Position numbers and translations under genes: made by a program. Below are positions 1 to 7,009 of a DNA stretch of 64,000 nucleotides, piece by piece. How positions within the stretch are numbered: the stretch's first letter is position 1; each line of letters opens with the position of its first letter. The stretch comes from Kordia sp050633145 (GTDB taxonomy: Bacteria; Bacteroidota; Bacteroidia; Flavobacteriales; Flavobacteriaceae). The stretch spans positions 120,965 through 184,964 of the forward strand of contig NZ_JBOEFY010000023.1 of the NCBI RefSeq assembly GCF_050633145.1. Direction: 5' to 3'. The notes under the pieces were generated by a model. That model had not been told where the DNA came from. It saw only the letters and a list, made by a program, of their open reading frames with translations, and did no database searches.

Positions 1-846
1 GGACATTTAGGTATTGGAGGATTAGATGTATTTGCTGCAAGAGTAAAAGATGGTTCTTACGGTGCAGTTCGTAACTTAGGAACACCATTAAACAGTAATT
101 CAGATGATTTCTCTTTTACGTTTGATGAAGAGTCTAAAAAAGGATTCGTTGCTTCTAACCGTGATGGTGGAAAAGGAAGTGATGACATCTACGAAGTAAA
201 CTTAATCAATCCTATTTGTGATGTTGATTATGTAATTACAGTAACTGACAAAGAAACTGGCGCTGTATTAAGTGGAGCAAACGTTATTTTAGCGGATGAC
301 CAAGGAAATAGTGTTGGAGCAAAAACTACAGATTCAGAAGGAAAAGTAGTTTTCAAAGTAGAATGTGACAAGTCTTCTCAGTTAGAAGCTAGTATTGAAG
401 GATATGTTCCTGAAAAAGTAGATGTAAACAGTGGAGACAATCCAGAAAGATCTGTAGACATTCCATTAGCTCCAATTGAAGAAATCATTGAAGAAGAAGT
501 GATCGTATTAAATCCTATCTTTTTCGATTTCGATAAGCACAACATTAGACAAGATGGCGCATTTGAATTAGATAAAGTAGTTTCTGTAATGAAGAAATAT
601 CCAAACATGGTTATCAAAGTAGAGACACATACTGATTTTAGAGGTCCAGCTTCATACAATCAGCGTTTATCTGAAAGAAGAGCAAAATCTACAGTACAAT
701 ACATCATCTCTAACGGAATTGATGCTTCGCGCTTAAGCAGTGAAGGAAAAGGAGAAAGCGCTCCATTAATTGACTGTAAAAAATGTACGGACGAAGAACA
801 CCAACAAAACCGTCGTTCTGACTTCATTATTGTAAGCAAAGACTAA
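1..846 (+). CDS. OmpA-family envelope protein with PD40 repeats, 3' part only
   Basis: The reading frame is open from the first base, so the 5' part lies outside the window; 281 residues are visible. Residues 1-70 hold a PD40-like propeller blade (GLDVF, then SNRDGGKGSDDIY). Residues about 75-155 resemble a carboxypeptidase-regulatory beta-sandwich (TDKETGAVLSGANV). From residue 167 a C-terminal OmpA domain runs to the end (FFDFDKHNIR, then NQRLSERRAKSTVQYI and NRRSDFIIV). In this family the OmpA domain binds peptidoglycan, so the protein is probably a cell-envelope anchor; such proteins are often PorE-like or sit beside PorP/SprF T9SS components in flavobacteria. The domain order is seen directly; any link to T9SS is inference because the upstream genes are missing. 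Confidence 0.9.
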   Translation, partial: GHLGIGGLDVFAARVKDGSYGAVRNLGTPLNSNSDDFSFTFDEESKKGFVASNRDGGKGSDDIYEVNLINPICDVDYVITVTDKETGAVLSGANVILADDQGNSVGAKTTDSEGKVVFKVECDKSSQLEASIEGYVPEKVDVNSGDNPERSVDIPLAPIEEIIEEEVIVLNPIFFDFDKHNIRQDGAFELDKVVSVMKKYPNMVIKVETHTDFRGPASYNQRLSERRAKSTVQYIISNGIDASRLSSEGKGESAPLIDCKKCTDEEHQQNRRSDFIIVSKD

Positions 847-870
847 TTACAATTACATATAATATATTAA

Positions 871-902
871 AACCTGTAACTCCTGTAGTTGCAGGTTTTT
901 TT
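871..902 (+). terminator. Rho-independent terminator after the OmpA-family gene
   Basis: AACCTGTAAC and GTTGCAGGTT form a 10-bp stem with one G-T pair around a 7-nt loop, followed by seven T. It lies 25 bp after the stop codon. Confidence 0.85.
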
Positions 903-959
903 ATGCAATACACTTTCAAGTATAACTCAAAATTAGTAAGTTTATTAAAAATCATTTCT

Positions 960-1352
960 ATGACAATTACTATTAATGATGAATCCCTTACGGGCGATAT
1001 TCTAAATCAAATACAAATCGCTGTTGAAAGTGAAATAGTTACGGTAAAAGATATCATAATCGCACGCGTAACAGCAGAAGTAGAAGCCTACAATAACAAG
1101 CTTCCTGAGTACTTTAAAGGCTTTATTCGCCCAACTGCATCCGAACAAACATTGAACGGTTACAAGCTCAAAAAAACGCACGCTAAAATTGATGCAGAAC
1201 AGCAAACATTTATCGCACTTGATGCATTTCAAAACAATGGCTTTTTCGTTTTAATAGACAATCAGCAATCGGAAAGTTTAGAGCAGCAAGTATTAGTCAC
1301 AAAAACAACCACAGTTAGCTTTGTAAAACTCACACCATTAGTTGGAGGATAA
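960..1352 (+). CDS. Hypothetical 130-aa protein paired with DUF4132 gene
   Basis: I do not recognise the family. The frame stays open back to an ATG at 903, but that start lies directly on the T run of the preceding terminator, so the ATG at 960 (MTITINDESL) is preferred. The product is soluble, with no signal peptide or membrane segment; it has an acidic, helical-looking N-terminal half and a region rich in Lys and Thr (GYKLKKTHAKIDAEQQTF). The stop is 9 bp before the DUF4132 gene, so the two are surely co-transcribed. A role as partner of the DUF4132 protein is inference from spacing only. Confidence 0.7.
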   Translation: MTITINDESLTGDILNQIQIAVESEIVTVKDIIIARVTAEVEAYNNKLPEYFKGFIRPTASEQTLNGYKLKKTHAKIDAEQQTFIALDAFQNNGFFVLIDNQQSESLEQQVLVTKTTTVSFVKLTPLVGG

Positions 1353-1361
1353 ATTGAAAAT

Positions 1362-3953
1362 ATGGGATTCACAGATAGTTTAAAGAATTTTTTTGGCGCT
1401 AAAAAAGAAGAAGATGCTTTAGAAAGCTCAATATACAAGGATCAACTAATAGAAATTAGGCAAGAAGCTTTTTTAGAAGGATACACTTATTCAATACCGT
1501 ATTCAAAGTTGAAATCGTACAAAGTGCTCAAAGCAAAAGAAGCGACTTTCAAAAAAGAATTTGTCCAATATCTAGCTGAGAAAAATGTAGCGTTACTCAA
1601 AAAAGTTTCACTAAGATCGCTTTCAAATGTAGAAAGTACGACACGGAATATATGCGATAGTTTACTAACGGCATTACTGCGTAGCAATCTTGAATATGAA
1701 CCAGCAGAATTTGCCAAACTGATGGATTTCTTTGAAGTTTCATCAGCTTCTAAGAAAAACATTATACATTTTTCAAATTGGCCTATCGGATATGCTGTAC
1801 AACAAATAGAAAAAAGCGTAAAGAAAAATGGAGTATCTCCTGAATGGAAAGCATACATAGAAAAATTTCTTGCATCTCCAGCAATGGCAAACAAAAACAT
1901 TTATTGGGGAGCAGATTTAGACAAAGTAGAAACAAAACTCAAAAAAATACTTTTTGACGGTCAAAATACAACGGGAAAAACACTTCCATACACACATGTA
2001 GACGATCGATTTGGGAAAATGTTCAATCCTGAAGTTCTTGCAATGGAAGAAAATCTACGCGATTACTTCTATCAACTGTTTCATCTATTTACCAAAGCAT
2101 CCAGCGGAAAACCTGCGCAGCGCTTCTTAAAAAATACAAGTGCAATCATTGACGAAATCGGAATTGCCAAATACAAAGCTACTGTACATCCGTGGTTGGA
2201 ATATGTCATACAACTCAAAGAAATAGAAACCGCAAAACAATATGACTACGGAAATGGTGAAGTATATGATTATACAGACTACGAATTTTTACACGAAAAA
2301 AGCACTGTGTTTCTAAAAGGGTTAGTGTGGAGTTTGGCGAAATTTCATGATACAAATACGCTAGGTCTAGTGGCAAAACTTGCGGAACGTTGTTATAAAA
2401 AAATTCCTGGTGTTGGTCCAACTGCGGCTAGTGTTGGAAATGCGTGTATGTATGTATTAGGAAACACCAAAGGATTGGAAGGAATCAGTCATCTATCGCG
2501 CTTAAAACTTAAAATTAAACAAAACAACACGCGAAAACTAATTGAAAAATACATTGAAGCAGCTTCTGTAAAACTAGGTATTTCTTCCTCTGAAATAGAA
2601 GAATTGTCCATTCCACATTTTGGATTGGAAGATGGTGCAAAAACATATACTTTTGACGATTATACTTTAGAAATAGGCATACAAGAACTAGGCAAAGTGA
2701 GTCTCATCTGGCGAAAGCCTGACGGGAAACCACAAAAAACAACACCTGCATTTGTAAAGAGTTCCGCAAAGCATTCGCAAAAACTTAAAAAGGCAAAAAG
2801 TGAAGTAGCGCAAATTAAAAAATACCTCACCGCACAACGCGACCGAATTGATCGTACATATTTAGACAATCGCATTTGGAGCTATGAAAGCTTCACAAAA
2901 CATTACTTAAATCATGGATTAGTTAGTTTTATCGCAAAAAAGCTATTATGGCAATTTAAAAAAGGAGAAAATTTTGTTACTGCTTTATACATAAATAATC
3001 AATGGATAACTCAAGAAGATACCGTTCTAGATTGGATTACAGCTGAAACAGAAGTTCGTTTGTGGCATCCTATTCATGAGTCTGTTGATGGTGTATTATT
3101 TTGGCGTACAAAACTAGAATCGCTCGAAATAAAACAGCCGCTAAAGCAAGCATATCGAGAGGTGTATATACTTACAGATGCAGAAGTAAACACGAAAACC
3201 TATAGCAACCGAATGGCGGCGCATATCTTAAAGCAACATCAATTTAATGCATTGACAAGCGTTCGTGGATGGAAATATTCACTTTTAGGTGCGTTTGATG
3301 GTGGATATGATGGAGAAATAGCCAAAATTCAAGTAAAAGCACATCGTATTGAGGCACAATTCTGGATTAATACGCTAAATGCCGAAGATGAATTTAATGA
3401 TGCAGGAATGTGGAATTATATAGCAACCGATCAAGTACGATTTGTAAAAGATCAAGAAGTAATGGATTTGTTAGATGTTCCAAAACTGGTGCTTTCTGAA
3501 ATTTTGCGTGATGTTGATTTATTTGTGGGAGTTTGTAGTGTTGGAAATGATCCGCAATGGAGAGATAACGGCGGATTACCACAATACAATGATTACTGGA
3601 CAAGTTATTCTTTTGGAGATTTAACCGAAGTTGCGAAAACGAGAAAAGCCATCTTAGAAAAACTATTGCCACGATTAAAAATAAGCAAAGTTGCCAAAAT
3701 AGATGGGAAGTTTTTGCACGTAAAAGGCACCAAACGAACCTATAAAATTCATATTGGAAGCTCTAACATTTTAATGGAGCCAAACGATCAATATCTATGT
3801 ATAGTTCCTGCAAGAGGAGAAGACAAAAAAACAAAAAATATCTTTTTACCGTTTGAAGGCGATCGTGGATTATCGTTAGTATTAAGCAAGGCATTTTTAT
3901 TAGCGGAAGATGATAAAATCACAGATAAAACCATTCTAAGTCAAATCAACTAA
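1362..3953 (+). CDS. DUF4132 domain-containing protein
   Basis: 863 residues, cytoplasmic by lack of a signal peptide. The C-terminal third carries the DUF4132 signature (about residues 590-720: REVYILTDAEVNTKTYSNR, then HILKQHQFNAL and RGWKYSLLGAFDGGYDG). The N-terminal 450 residues look alpha-helical and repetitive, as usual for this family. DUF4132 proteins (MolR-like in E. coli) have no settled biochemical function; some carry WGR domains, which I do not see here. A clear ribosome-binding site (GGAGG) lies 11-16 bp before the ATG. The gene follows the 130-aa gene by 9 bp, and a 50-codon reading frame starts on its own stop codon (TAATG). Confidence 0.85.
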   Translation: MGFTDSLKNFFGAKKEEDALESSIYKDQLIEIRQEAFLEGYTYSIPYSKLKSYKVLKAKEATFKKEFVQYLAEKNVALLKKVSLRSLSNVESTTRNICDSLLTALLRSNLEYEPAEFAKLMDFFEVSSASKKNIIHFSNWPIGYAVQQIEKSVKKNGVSPEWKAYIEKFLASPAMANKNIYWGADLDKVETKLKKILFDGQNTTGKTLPYTHVDDRFGKMFNPEVLAMEENLRDYFYQLFHLFTKASSGKPAQRFLKNTSAIIDEIGIAKYKATVHPWLEYVIQLKEIETAKQYDYGNGEVYDYTDYEFLHEKSTVFLKGLVWSLAKFHDTNTLGLVAKLAERCYKKIPGVGPTAASVGNACMYVLGNTKGLEGISHLSRLKLKIKQNNTRKLIEKYIEAASVKLGISSSEIEELSIPHFGLEDGAKTYTFDDYTLEIGIQELGKVSLIWRKPDGKPQKTTPAFVKSSAKHSQKLKKAKSEVAQIKKYLTAQRDRIDRTYLDNRIWSYESFTKHYLNHGLVSFIAKKLLWQFKKGENFVTALYINNQWITQEDTVLDWITAETEVRLWHPIHESVDGVLFWRTKLESLEIKQPLKQAYREVYILTDAEVNTKTYSNRMAAHILKQHQFNALTSVRGWKYSLLGAFDGGYDGEIAKIQVKAHRIEAQFWINTLNAEDEFNDAGMWNYIATDQVRFVKDQEVMDLLDVPKLVLSEILRDVDLFVGVCSVGNDPQWRDNGGLPQYNDYWTSYSFGDLTEVAKTRKAILEKLLPRLKISKVAKIDGKFLHVKGTKRTYKIHIGSSNILMEPNDQYLCIVPARGEDKKTKNIFLPFEGDRGLSLVLSKAFLLAEDDKITDKTILSQIN

Positions 3954-4105
3954 TGGCTTCTGGCTTTCAGGTGAACGAAGTTGTCAAAATTTTGCAAGAA
4001 GCTTCAAATGTGTTGCAAGGAAAATTGCAAGTATTCAATCTTTCAAAAAATGTGTTTGAGGTATTTGAGGTTCTAGTAATACAGCTCTTTTTCGTGAAAA
4101 CATAA
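3953..4105 (+). CDS. Possible translationally coupled 50-aa ORF
   Basis: The ATG overlaps the DUF4132 stop codon as TAATG, an arrangement typical of coupled translation. The 50-residue product begins MASGFQVNEVVKILQEASN and is amphipathic and helical, ending in a hydrophobic stretch (VLVIQLFFVKT). It could be a genuine small partner or the 5' remnant of a decayed gene; the 70 bp after its stop contain no continuation that I can restore by one frameshift. No family is recognised. Confidence 0.35.
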   Translation: MASGFQVNEVVKILQEASNVLQGKLQVFNLSKNVFEVFEVLVIQLFFVKT

Positions 4106-4144
4106 TCACGTAGTAACACGCTATTTAAAACCAGGTGTACTTTC

Positions 4145-4152
4145 TATATTTG
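4145..4152 (+). promoter_or_regulatory. Putative -7 box (TATATTTG)
   Basis: Exact match to the Bacteroidota TAnnTTTG -7 box, 22 bp before the ATG of the following gene. No TTG is found at the -33 position, so the call rests on one box. Confidence 0.4.
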
Positions 4153-4174
4153 AGATAACCAACCACTCCATATT

Positions 4175-5086
4175 ATGAAAGTTATAGATATTCACCCAAT
4201 TACACAAACTGGTGTCAATTCAAAAGAAAAATACCAAGATGGTCGTCCGTGTTTTAGTCCAGATGGACATACGGTTCTTTTTGAACGCGCTGGAGGCGGA
4301 ATTGCAAGACCACAATTTTGGATTGTTGAGATGGCTTCAAATTCAGAAAACCTATATTACAAGAGTGATACGTATGGTTGTTTAAGAGCTTCTTGGTCGT
4401 GGAATCCAAAACAAAAATCAAATCAAATAGCATTTACAGGAATTTATCCTAAAGGTGCCGTTCCTGTATCAAGAATTATGCTCTTAGATGAAAACGGTGT
4501 AAACAATAGCGCTAAACATTTAATAGTTCCTGGGTATAAAGATTCCGAATTGTCGTATCCTGCTTGGTATCCTAATGAACTTGCTTTGTTAATGACTAAT
4601 TACTCACAACTAGAACTTTTGAAAGTAAATATCAATTCTTTAGGTTCTAATGTGTTAACATCCAGTAAGTATTGGTCTGGTATGGGAACTGTAAATGAAG
4701 CTGACTCTAAAATAATCGCTTTTGCAGGACAACCTGCAGGTTCTGGAAAGTATAATCAGAAAATAAATAAAATCTTGCTTCAAGTTGGTAATAATACGCC
4801 TGTGGTATTTTCAGATCCAGTTAAAGGAACTATTGGTCGCGCGCCTTGGTTTAACCCTAATGGAACTGTTATGGCTTTTGAAGCGTATTCAAATTCACAA
4901 AAACTACAAATATTTATACGAAAAGTAGATTTACTAAACCCACAATCGCCATCTATAATTCCTGTAAGTAATCCTAAGTTTGGTGCACAACATGCAAAAT
5001 TTTCACCAGATGGTTCAAAAATGGTTTGGGCACAGAATGACGGAGAAGGTAGATCTCAAATCTACATGGGAAAGATTGTTGATTAA
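4175..5086 (+). CDS. TolB-like PD40 beta-propeller protein
   Basis: 303 residues with repeated PD40/WD40-like blades: DGRPCFSPDGHTVLFE near the start, then SWNPKQKSNQIAFTG, YPAWYPNELALLM, APWFNPNGTVMAFE, and AKFSPDGSKMVWAQN at the end, giving about six blades. This is the fold of the TolB propeller. Unlike TolB it has no signal peptide or lipobox, so as called it would be cytoplasmic. No enzyme motif is visible. Its own -7 box upstream and 150 bp of downstream spacing suggest a single-gene unit. Role unknown; binding of a protein or small ligand is a guess from the fold. Confidence 0.7.
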   Translation: MKVIDIHPITQTGVNSKEKYQDGRPCFSPDGHTVLFERAGGGIARPQFWIVEMASNSENLYYKSDTYGCLRASWSWNPKQKSNQIAFTGIYPKGAVPVSRIMLLDENGVNNSAKHLIVPGYKDSELSYPAWYPNELALLMTNYSQLELLKVNINSLGSNVLTSSKYWSGMGTVNEADSKIIAFAGQPAGSGKYNQKINKILLQVGNNTPVVFSDPVKGTIGRAPWFNPNGTVMAFEAYSNSQKLQIFIRKVDLLNPQSPSIIPVSNPKFGAQHAKFSPDGSKMVWAQNDGEGRSQIYMGKIVD

Positions 5087-5164
5087 AAACAATCAATCAA
5101 AGATTTAACACTCAAAGGTCAAAAACCAAGTATTTCTACCGTATTATTTTAAGTCTTTTAATTT

Positions 5165-5172
5165 TACTTTTG
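5165..5172 (+). promoter_or_regulatory. Putative -7 box (TACTTTTG)
   Basis: Matches TAnnTTTG and lies 65 bp before the preferred ATG of the degenerate-receiver regulator. A -33 TTG is not evident. Confidence 0.35.
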
Positions 5173-5237
5173 AAATATACGTTTTGATGTGATTCCCCAT
5201 AATGCACTATTACAACCTAGAAATTATAAATATAGTG

Positions 5238-6098
5238 ATGACTACGCATGAAAATATACTTATTGGAAGTGATACTTCTGCTTCATTAGCTGCAATACTA
5301 AAAAGCTTGCAAACAATGAATCAGTATAGTTTTATTACGGCTACACGCGTGTCAGACATTGTACAGCTTTCAAAATCAATTCAACCAGCATTAATTATTC
5401 TGAGTTTTAGAGACAATCAAAATGTAATCAACTCATTATTATCTTACAGTCGAGACTTTTCAATTCCTATGTTATGTTTGCGAACTAGAAATCAACACCG
5501 AGAATTACAAATTAGAGACAATTTAGTAGTTTTTACACAGTCGTTTGAATATGGTATGCAATCAAACAATTTAGTAACCAACATACTTGGTATCTTAAAA
5601 TTGATTAAAAAAACAGAAAGAGTTTCTTCGTCAAAAACAGTTCTATCAAAAGGAAAATCATCCATAGATCAAAACAAAGATTTAACGCGTTATACGTTGG
5701 AGTTAGATCAAAAAAAGGCTGTATTAGACAAAATTAAAGAACGCATCAAGCAATTATATGCAGATGTTGATGCTTCCACCAAAACACAATTAATGGCTAT
5801 TGTGAACACTATCAAAATGACGCGTAATGACCGAAAGCATTGGGACGATTTTAAACATTACTTTGAAAATGTAAATCCTGAATTTCTCAAAAAACTCAGT
5901 GCTAAATTCCCGTGTCTTACCGCTAAAGATTTAAAATATTGTTGTTACCTAAAAATGAACATGTCCAATGAAGATATTCGGCTCATTCTAGGCATCAATC
6001 AAGAAAGTGTTCGTACGCACAAATATCGGCTAAAGAAAAAAATGGTTTTAGAAAAACACCAAGATTTGCGAAACTATCTGCAAGCTTTTGCTAGTTAA
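5238..6098 (+). CDS. Degenerate receiver / LuxR-like HTH regulator
   Basis: The preferred start (MTTHENILIGSD) puts the first beta strand of a receiver-like fold at the N-terminus; an in-frame ATG at 5202 would add 12 residues. Residues 1-115 look like a response-regulator receiver (ILIGSDTSASLAAILKSL, PALIILSF) but the paired acidic residues and the phospho-acceptor Asp are missing. A charged helical linker follows. Residues about 215-280 carry a LuxR/GerE-like helix-turn-helix of the type found in Bacteroidota regulators (CLTAKDLKYCCYLKMNMSNE, then SVRTHKYRLKKKM). It is probably a DNA-binding regulator not controlled by phosphorylation. The target is unknown; it is convergent with the lanthipeptide-like genes. 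Confidence 0.7.
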   Translation: MTTHENILIGSDTSASLAAILKSLQTMNQYSFITATRVSDIVQLSKSIQPALIILSFRDNQNVINSLLSYSRDFSIPMLCLRTRNQHRELQIRDNLVVFTQSFEYGMQSNNLVTNILGILKLIKKTERVSSSKTVLSKGKSSIDQNKDLTRYTLELDQKKAVLDKIKERIKQLYADVDASTKTQLMAIVNTIKMTRNDRKHWDDFKHYFENVNPEFLKKLSAKFPCLTAKDLKYCCYLKMNMSNEDIRLILGINQESVRTHKYRLKKKMVLEKHQDLRNYLQAFAS

Positions 6099-6100
6099 CC

Positions 6101-6131
6101 AAAAAAAGAAGCTGCCTTTTACAGCAGCTTC
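6101..6131 (-). terminator. Terminator of the lanthipeptide-like operon
   Basis: GAAGCTGC and GCAGCTTC pair as a perfect 8-bp stem with an 8-nt loop. On the minus strand it is followed by seven T, so it terminates transcription of the peptide genes; it sits 28 bp after their last stop codon. Confidence 0.85.
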
Positions 6132-6159
6132 CAAACTATAGTTTTATAAAATTGGTTTT

Positions 6160-6426
6160 TTAGAAAGGACAAGCTAAAGCAGATTGACATCCATCTATTA
6201 ATGAACCGCCACAACCAGGACCTACAACTGATTGAATCGTTCCGCATTCAACAATATTTAATGTCTCACAATTAAATCTTGTCAAACAAAAACGTGTTGG
6301 ACAAAATATTGTTACAGGACAGGCTAAAGTCACCATTGTTCCTCCAGTCACTTGACTATTTTCTAAATTAGACACTACTTTCTTATTCAGTGTCAACTTC
6401 TTTAAACTTTTTTTATTTTTTTTCAT
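6160..6426 (-). CDS. Class I lanthipeptide-like precursor, eight-Cys core (distal gene)
   Basis: 88 residues. Residues 1-29 are a leader ending in a double-Gly motif (LTLNKKVVSNL, then SQVTGG), the pattern of Bacteroidota class I lanthipeptide/GG-leader RiPP precursors. The 59-residue core has eight Cys (ACP, FCP, FCL, NCE, ECG, GCG, GCQ, ACPF). Before every Cys there is at least one Thr or Ser (TLAC, TIFC, TRFC, TRFNC and so on), which would suit dehydration and (methyl)lanthionine ring formation. The leader is almost identical to that of the upstream neighbour 18 bp away, so the genes are an operon of paralogs. No LanB/LanC, protease or exporter is in the window. Maturation is inferred from the leader and residue pattern. 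Confidence 0.75.
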   Translation of the reverse strand: MKKNKKSLKKLTLNKKVVSNLENSQVTGGTMVTLACPVTIFCPTRFCLTRFNCETLNIVECGTIQSVVGPGCGGSLIDGCQSALACPF

Positions 6427-6444
6427 GATTTAAATTTTTATGGA

Positions 6445-6714
6445 TTAAAATGGACATGCTACTGTATCAATAGGGCATGCTATAGTGTCAATAGGACAAG
6501 CTAGTGTGTCAATTGGGCAATTCCAACGTGTATCAATAGGACAAATCCATGTTTGTGGACAATTTGCCGTCAAAATTGGACAGTTCCAACGTGTTTCAAT
6601 AGGACAAATGACTACTGTAAAGCCAGTACCTCCAATGGTTTGTTGTCCTTCCAATTTAGACACTACCTTCTTGTTCAGTGTCAACTTTTTTAAACTCTTT
6701 TTGTTTTTTTTCAT
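6445..6714 (-). CDS. Class I lanthipeptide-like precursor with CPIDT tandem repeats
   Basis: 89 residues, first gene of the pair. The 29-residue leader (LTLNKKVVSKL, ending TIGG) matches its neighbour at all but a few positions. The 60-residue core is built of units Cys-Pro-Ile-Asp/Glu-Thr-X2/3: eight Cys, each preceded by Thr at i-3 or i-4 (TVVIC, TRWNC, TANC, TWIC, TRWNC, TLAC, TIAC, TVAC), ending in ACPF. This would allow up to eight methyllanthionine rings, all of similar small size. There is no membrane segment. Repeats at DNA level suggest growth by slippage or unequal crossing-over. Enzymes must be encoded elsewhere. An antibacterial role is possible but not shown by the sequence. Confidence 0.8.
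   Translation of the reverse strand: MKKNKKSLKKLTLNKKVVSKLEGQQTIGGTGFTVVICPIETRWNCPILTANCPQTWICPIDTRWNCPIDTLACPIDTIACPIDTVACPF
6448..6606 (-). repeat. Coding tandem repeat of 18-24 bp units (Cys-Pro-Ile-Asp-Thr)
   Basis: Seven full units of six to eight codons plus a terminal CPF lie in frame within the precursor core. The last four units are the most alike (CPIDTRWN, CPIDTLA, CPIDTIA, CPIDTVA), suggesting recent local duplication. Confidence 0.85.
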
Positions 6715-6750
6715 GGTTTTCTAGTTTTTAAAAATTAAACTTCTTTTACC

Positions 6751-6760
6751 GTTACGTAAC
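6751..6760. promoter_or_regulatory. Palindrome upstream of peptide genes
   Basis: GTTACGTAAC is a perfect 10-bp palindrome 37 bp before the first peptide ATG. Just upstream on the minus strand is AACCTTTG, a weak -7-like box. It could be an operator; the evidence is only the symmetry and position. The rest of 6715-7009 is AT-rich, holds a TATCTTTG box for the next gene at 6942, and shows nothing else. Confidence 0.25.
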
Positions 6761-6941
6761 AGTTTCACAAAGGTTATTTTAAATAATGATTTGATAAACA
6801 GCTTTCTAAATACTTTTTTATAGTGCTTTTCCTGTTTTTTAATTAGGAAAAACACTCTTTGAGCTGCTGAATTAATCATGAAAAAAACAGAAATATTTAA
6901 GGTTCAAGAGTTCTACTACAGCTCAATACCTTTTATTTTAA

Positions 6942-6949
6942 TATCTTTG
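6942..6949 (+). promoter_or_regulatory. Putative -7 box (TATCTTTG)
   Basis: Exact TAnnTTTG match, 60 bp before the serine hydrolase ATG, without a visible TTG at -33. Confidence 0.4.
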
Positions 6950-7009
6950 AAAGTGAACTCGTGTTAATTAAAAAATAGTAAGAGTTAAACAGAAAATAGA
7001 AATAAGAAG

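Noticed and set aside
903..959. Longer start (ATG at 903) for the 130-aa gene
   Set aside because: It lies on the T run of the terminator stem; the ATG at 960 gives a sensible N-terminus.
6448..6606. Tandem repeats considered as a CRISPR array
   Set aside because: Units are only 18-24 bp, in frame, without spacers or cas genes; they code for the peptide core.
6485..6724. Plus-strand ORF of 79 aa with repeated SIGQ motifs opposite the peptide gene
   Set aside because: It is the complement of the CPIDT-coding repeat; the minus strand has the leader, GG motif and terminator, so the plus frame is a shadow.
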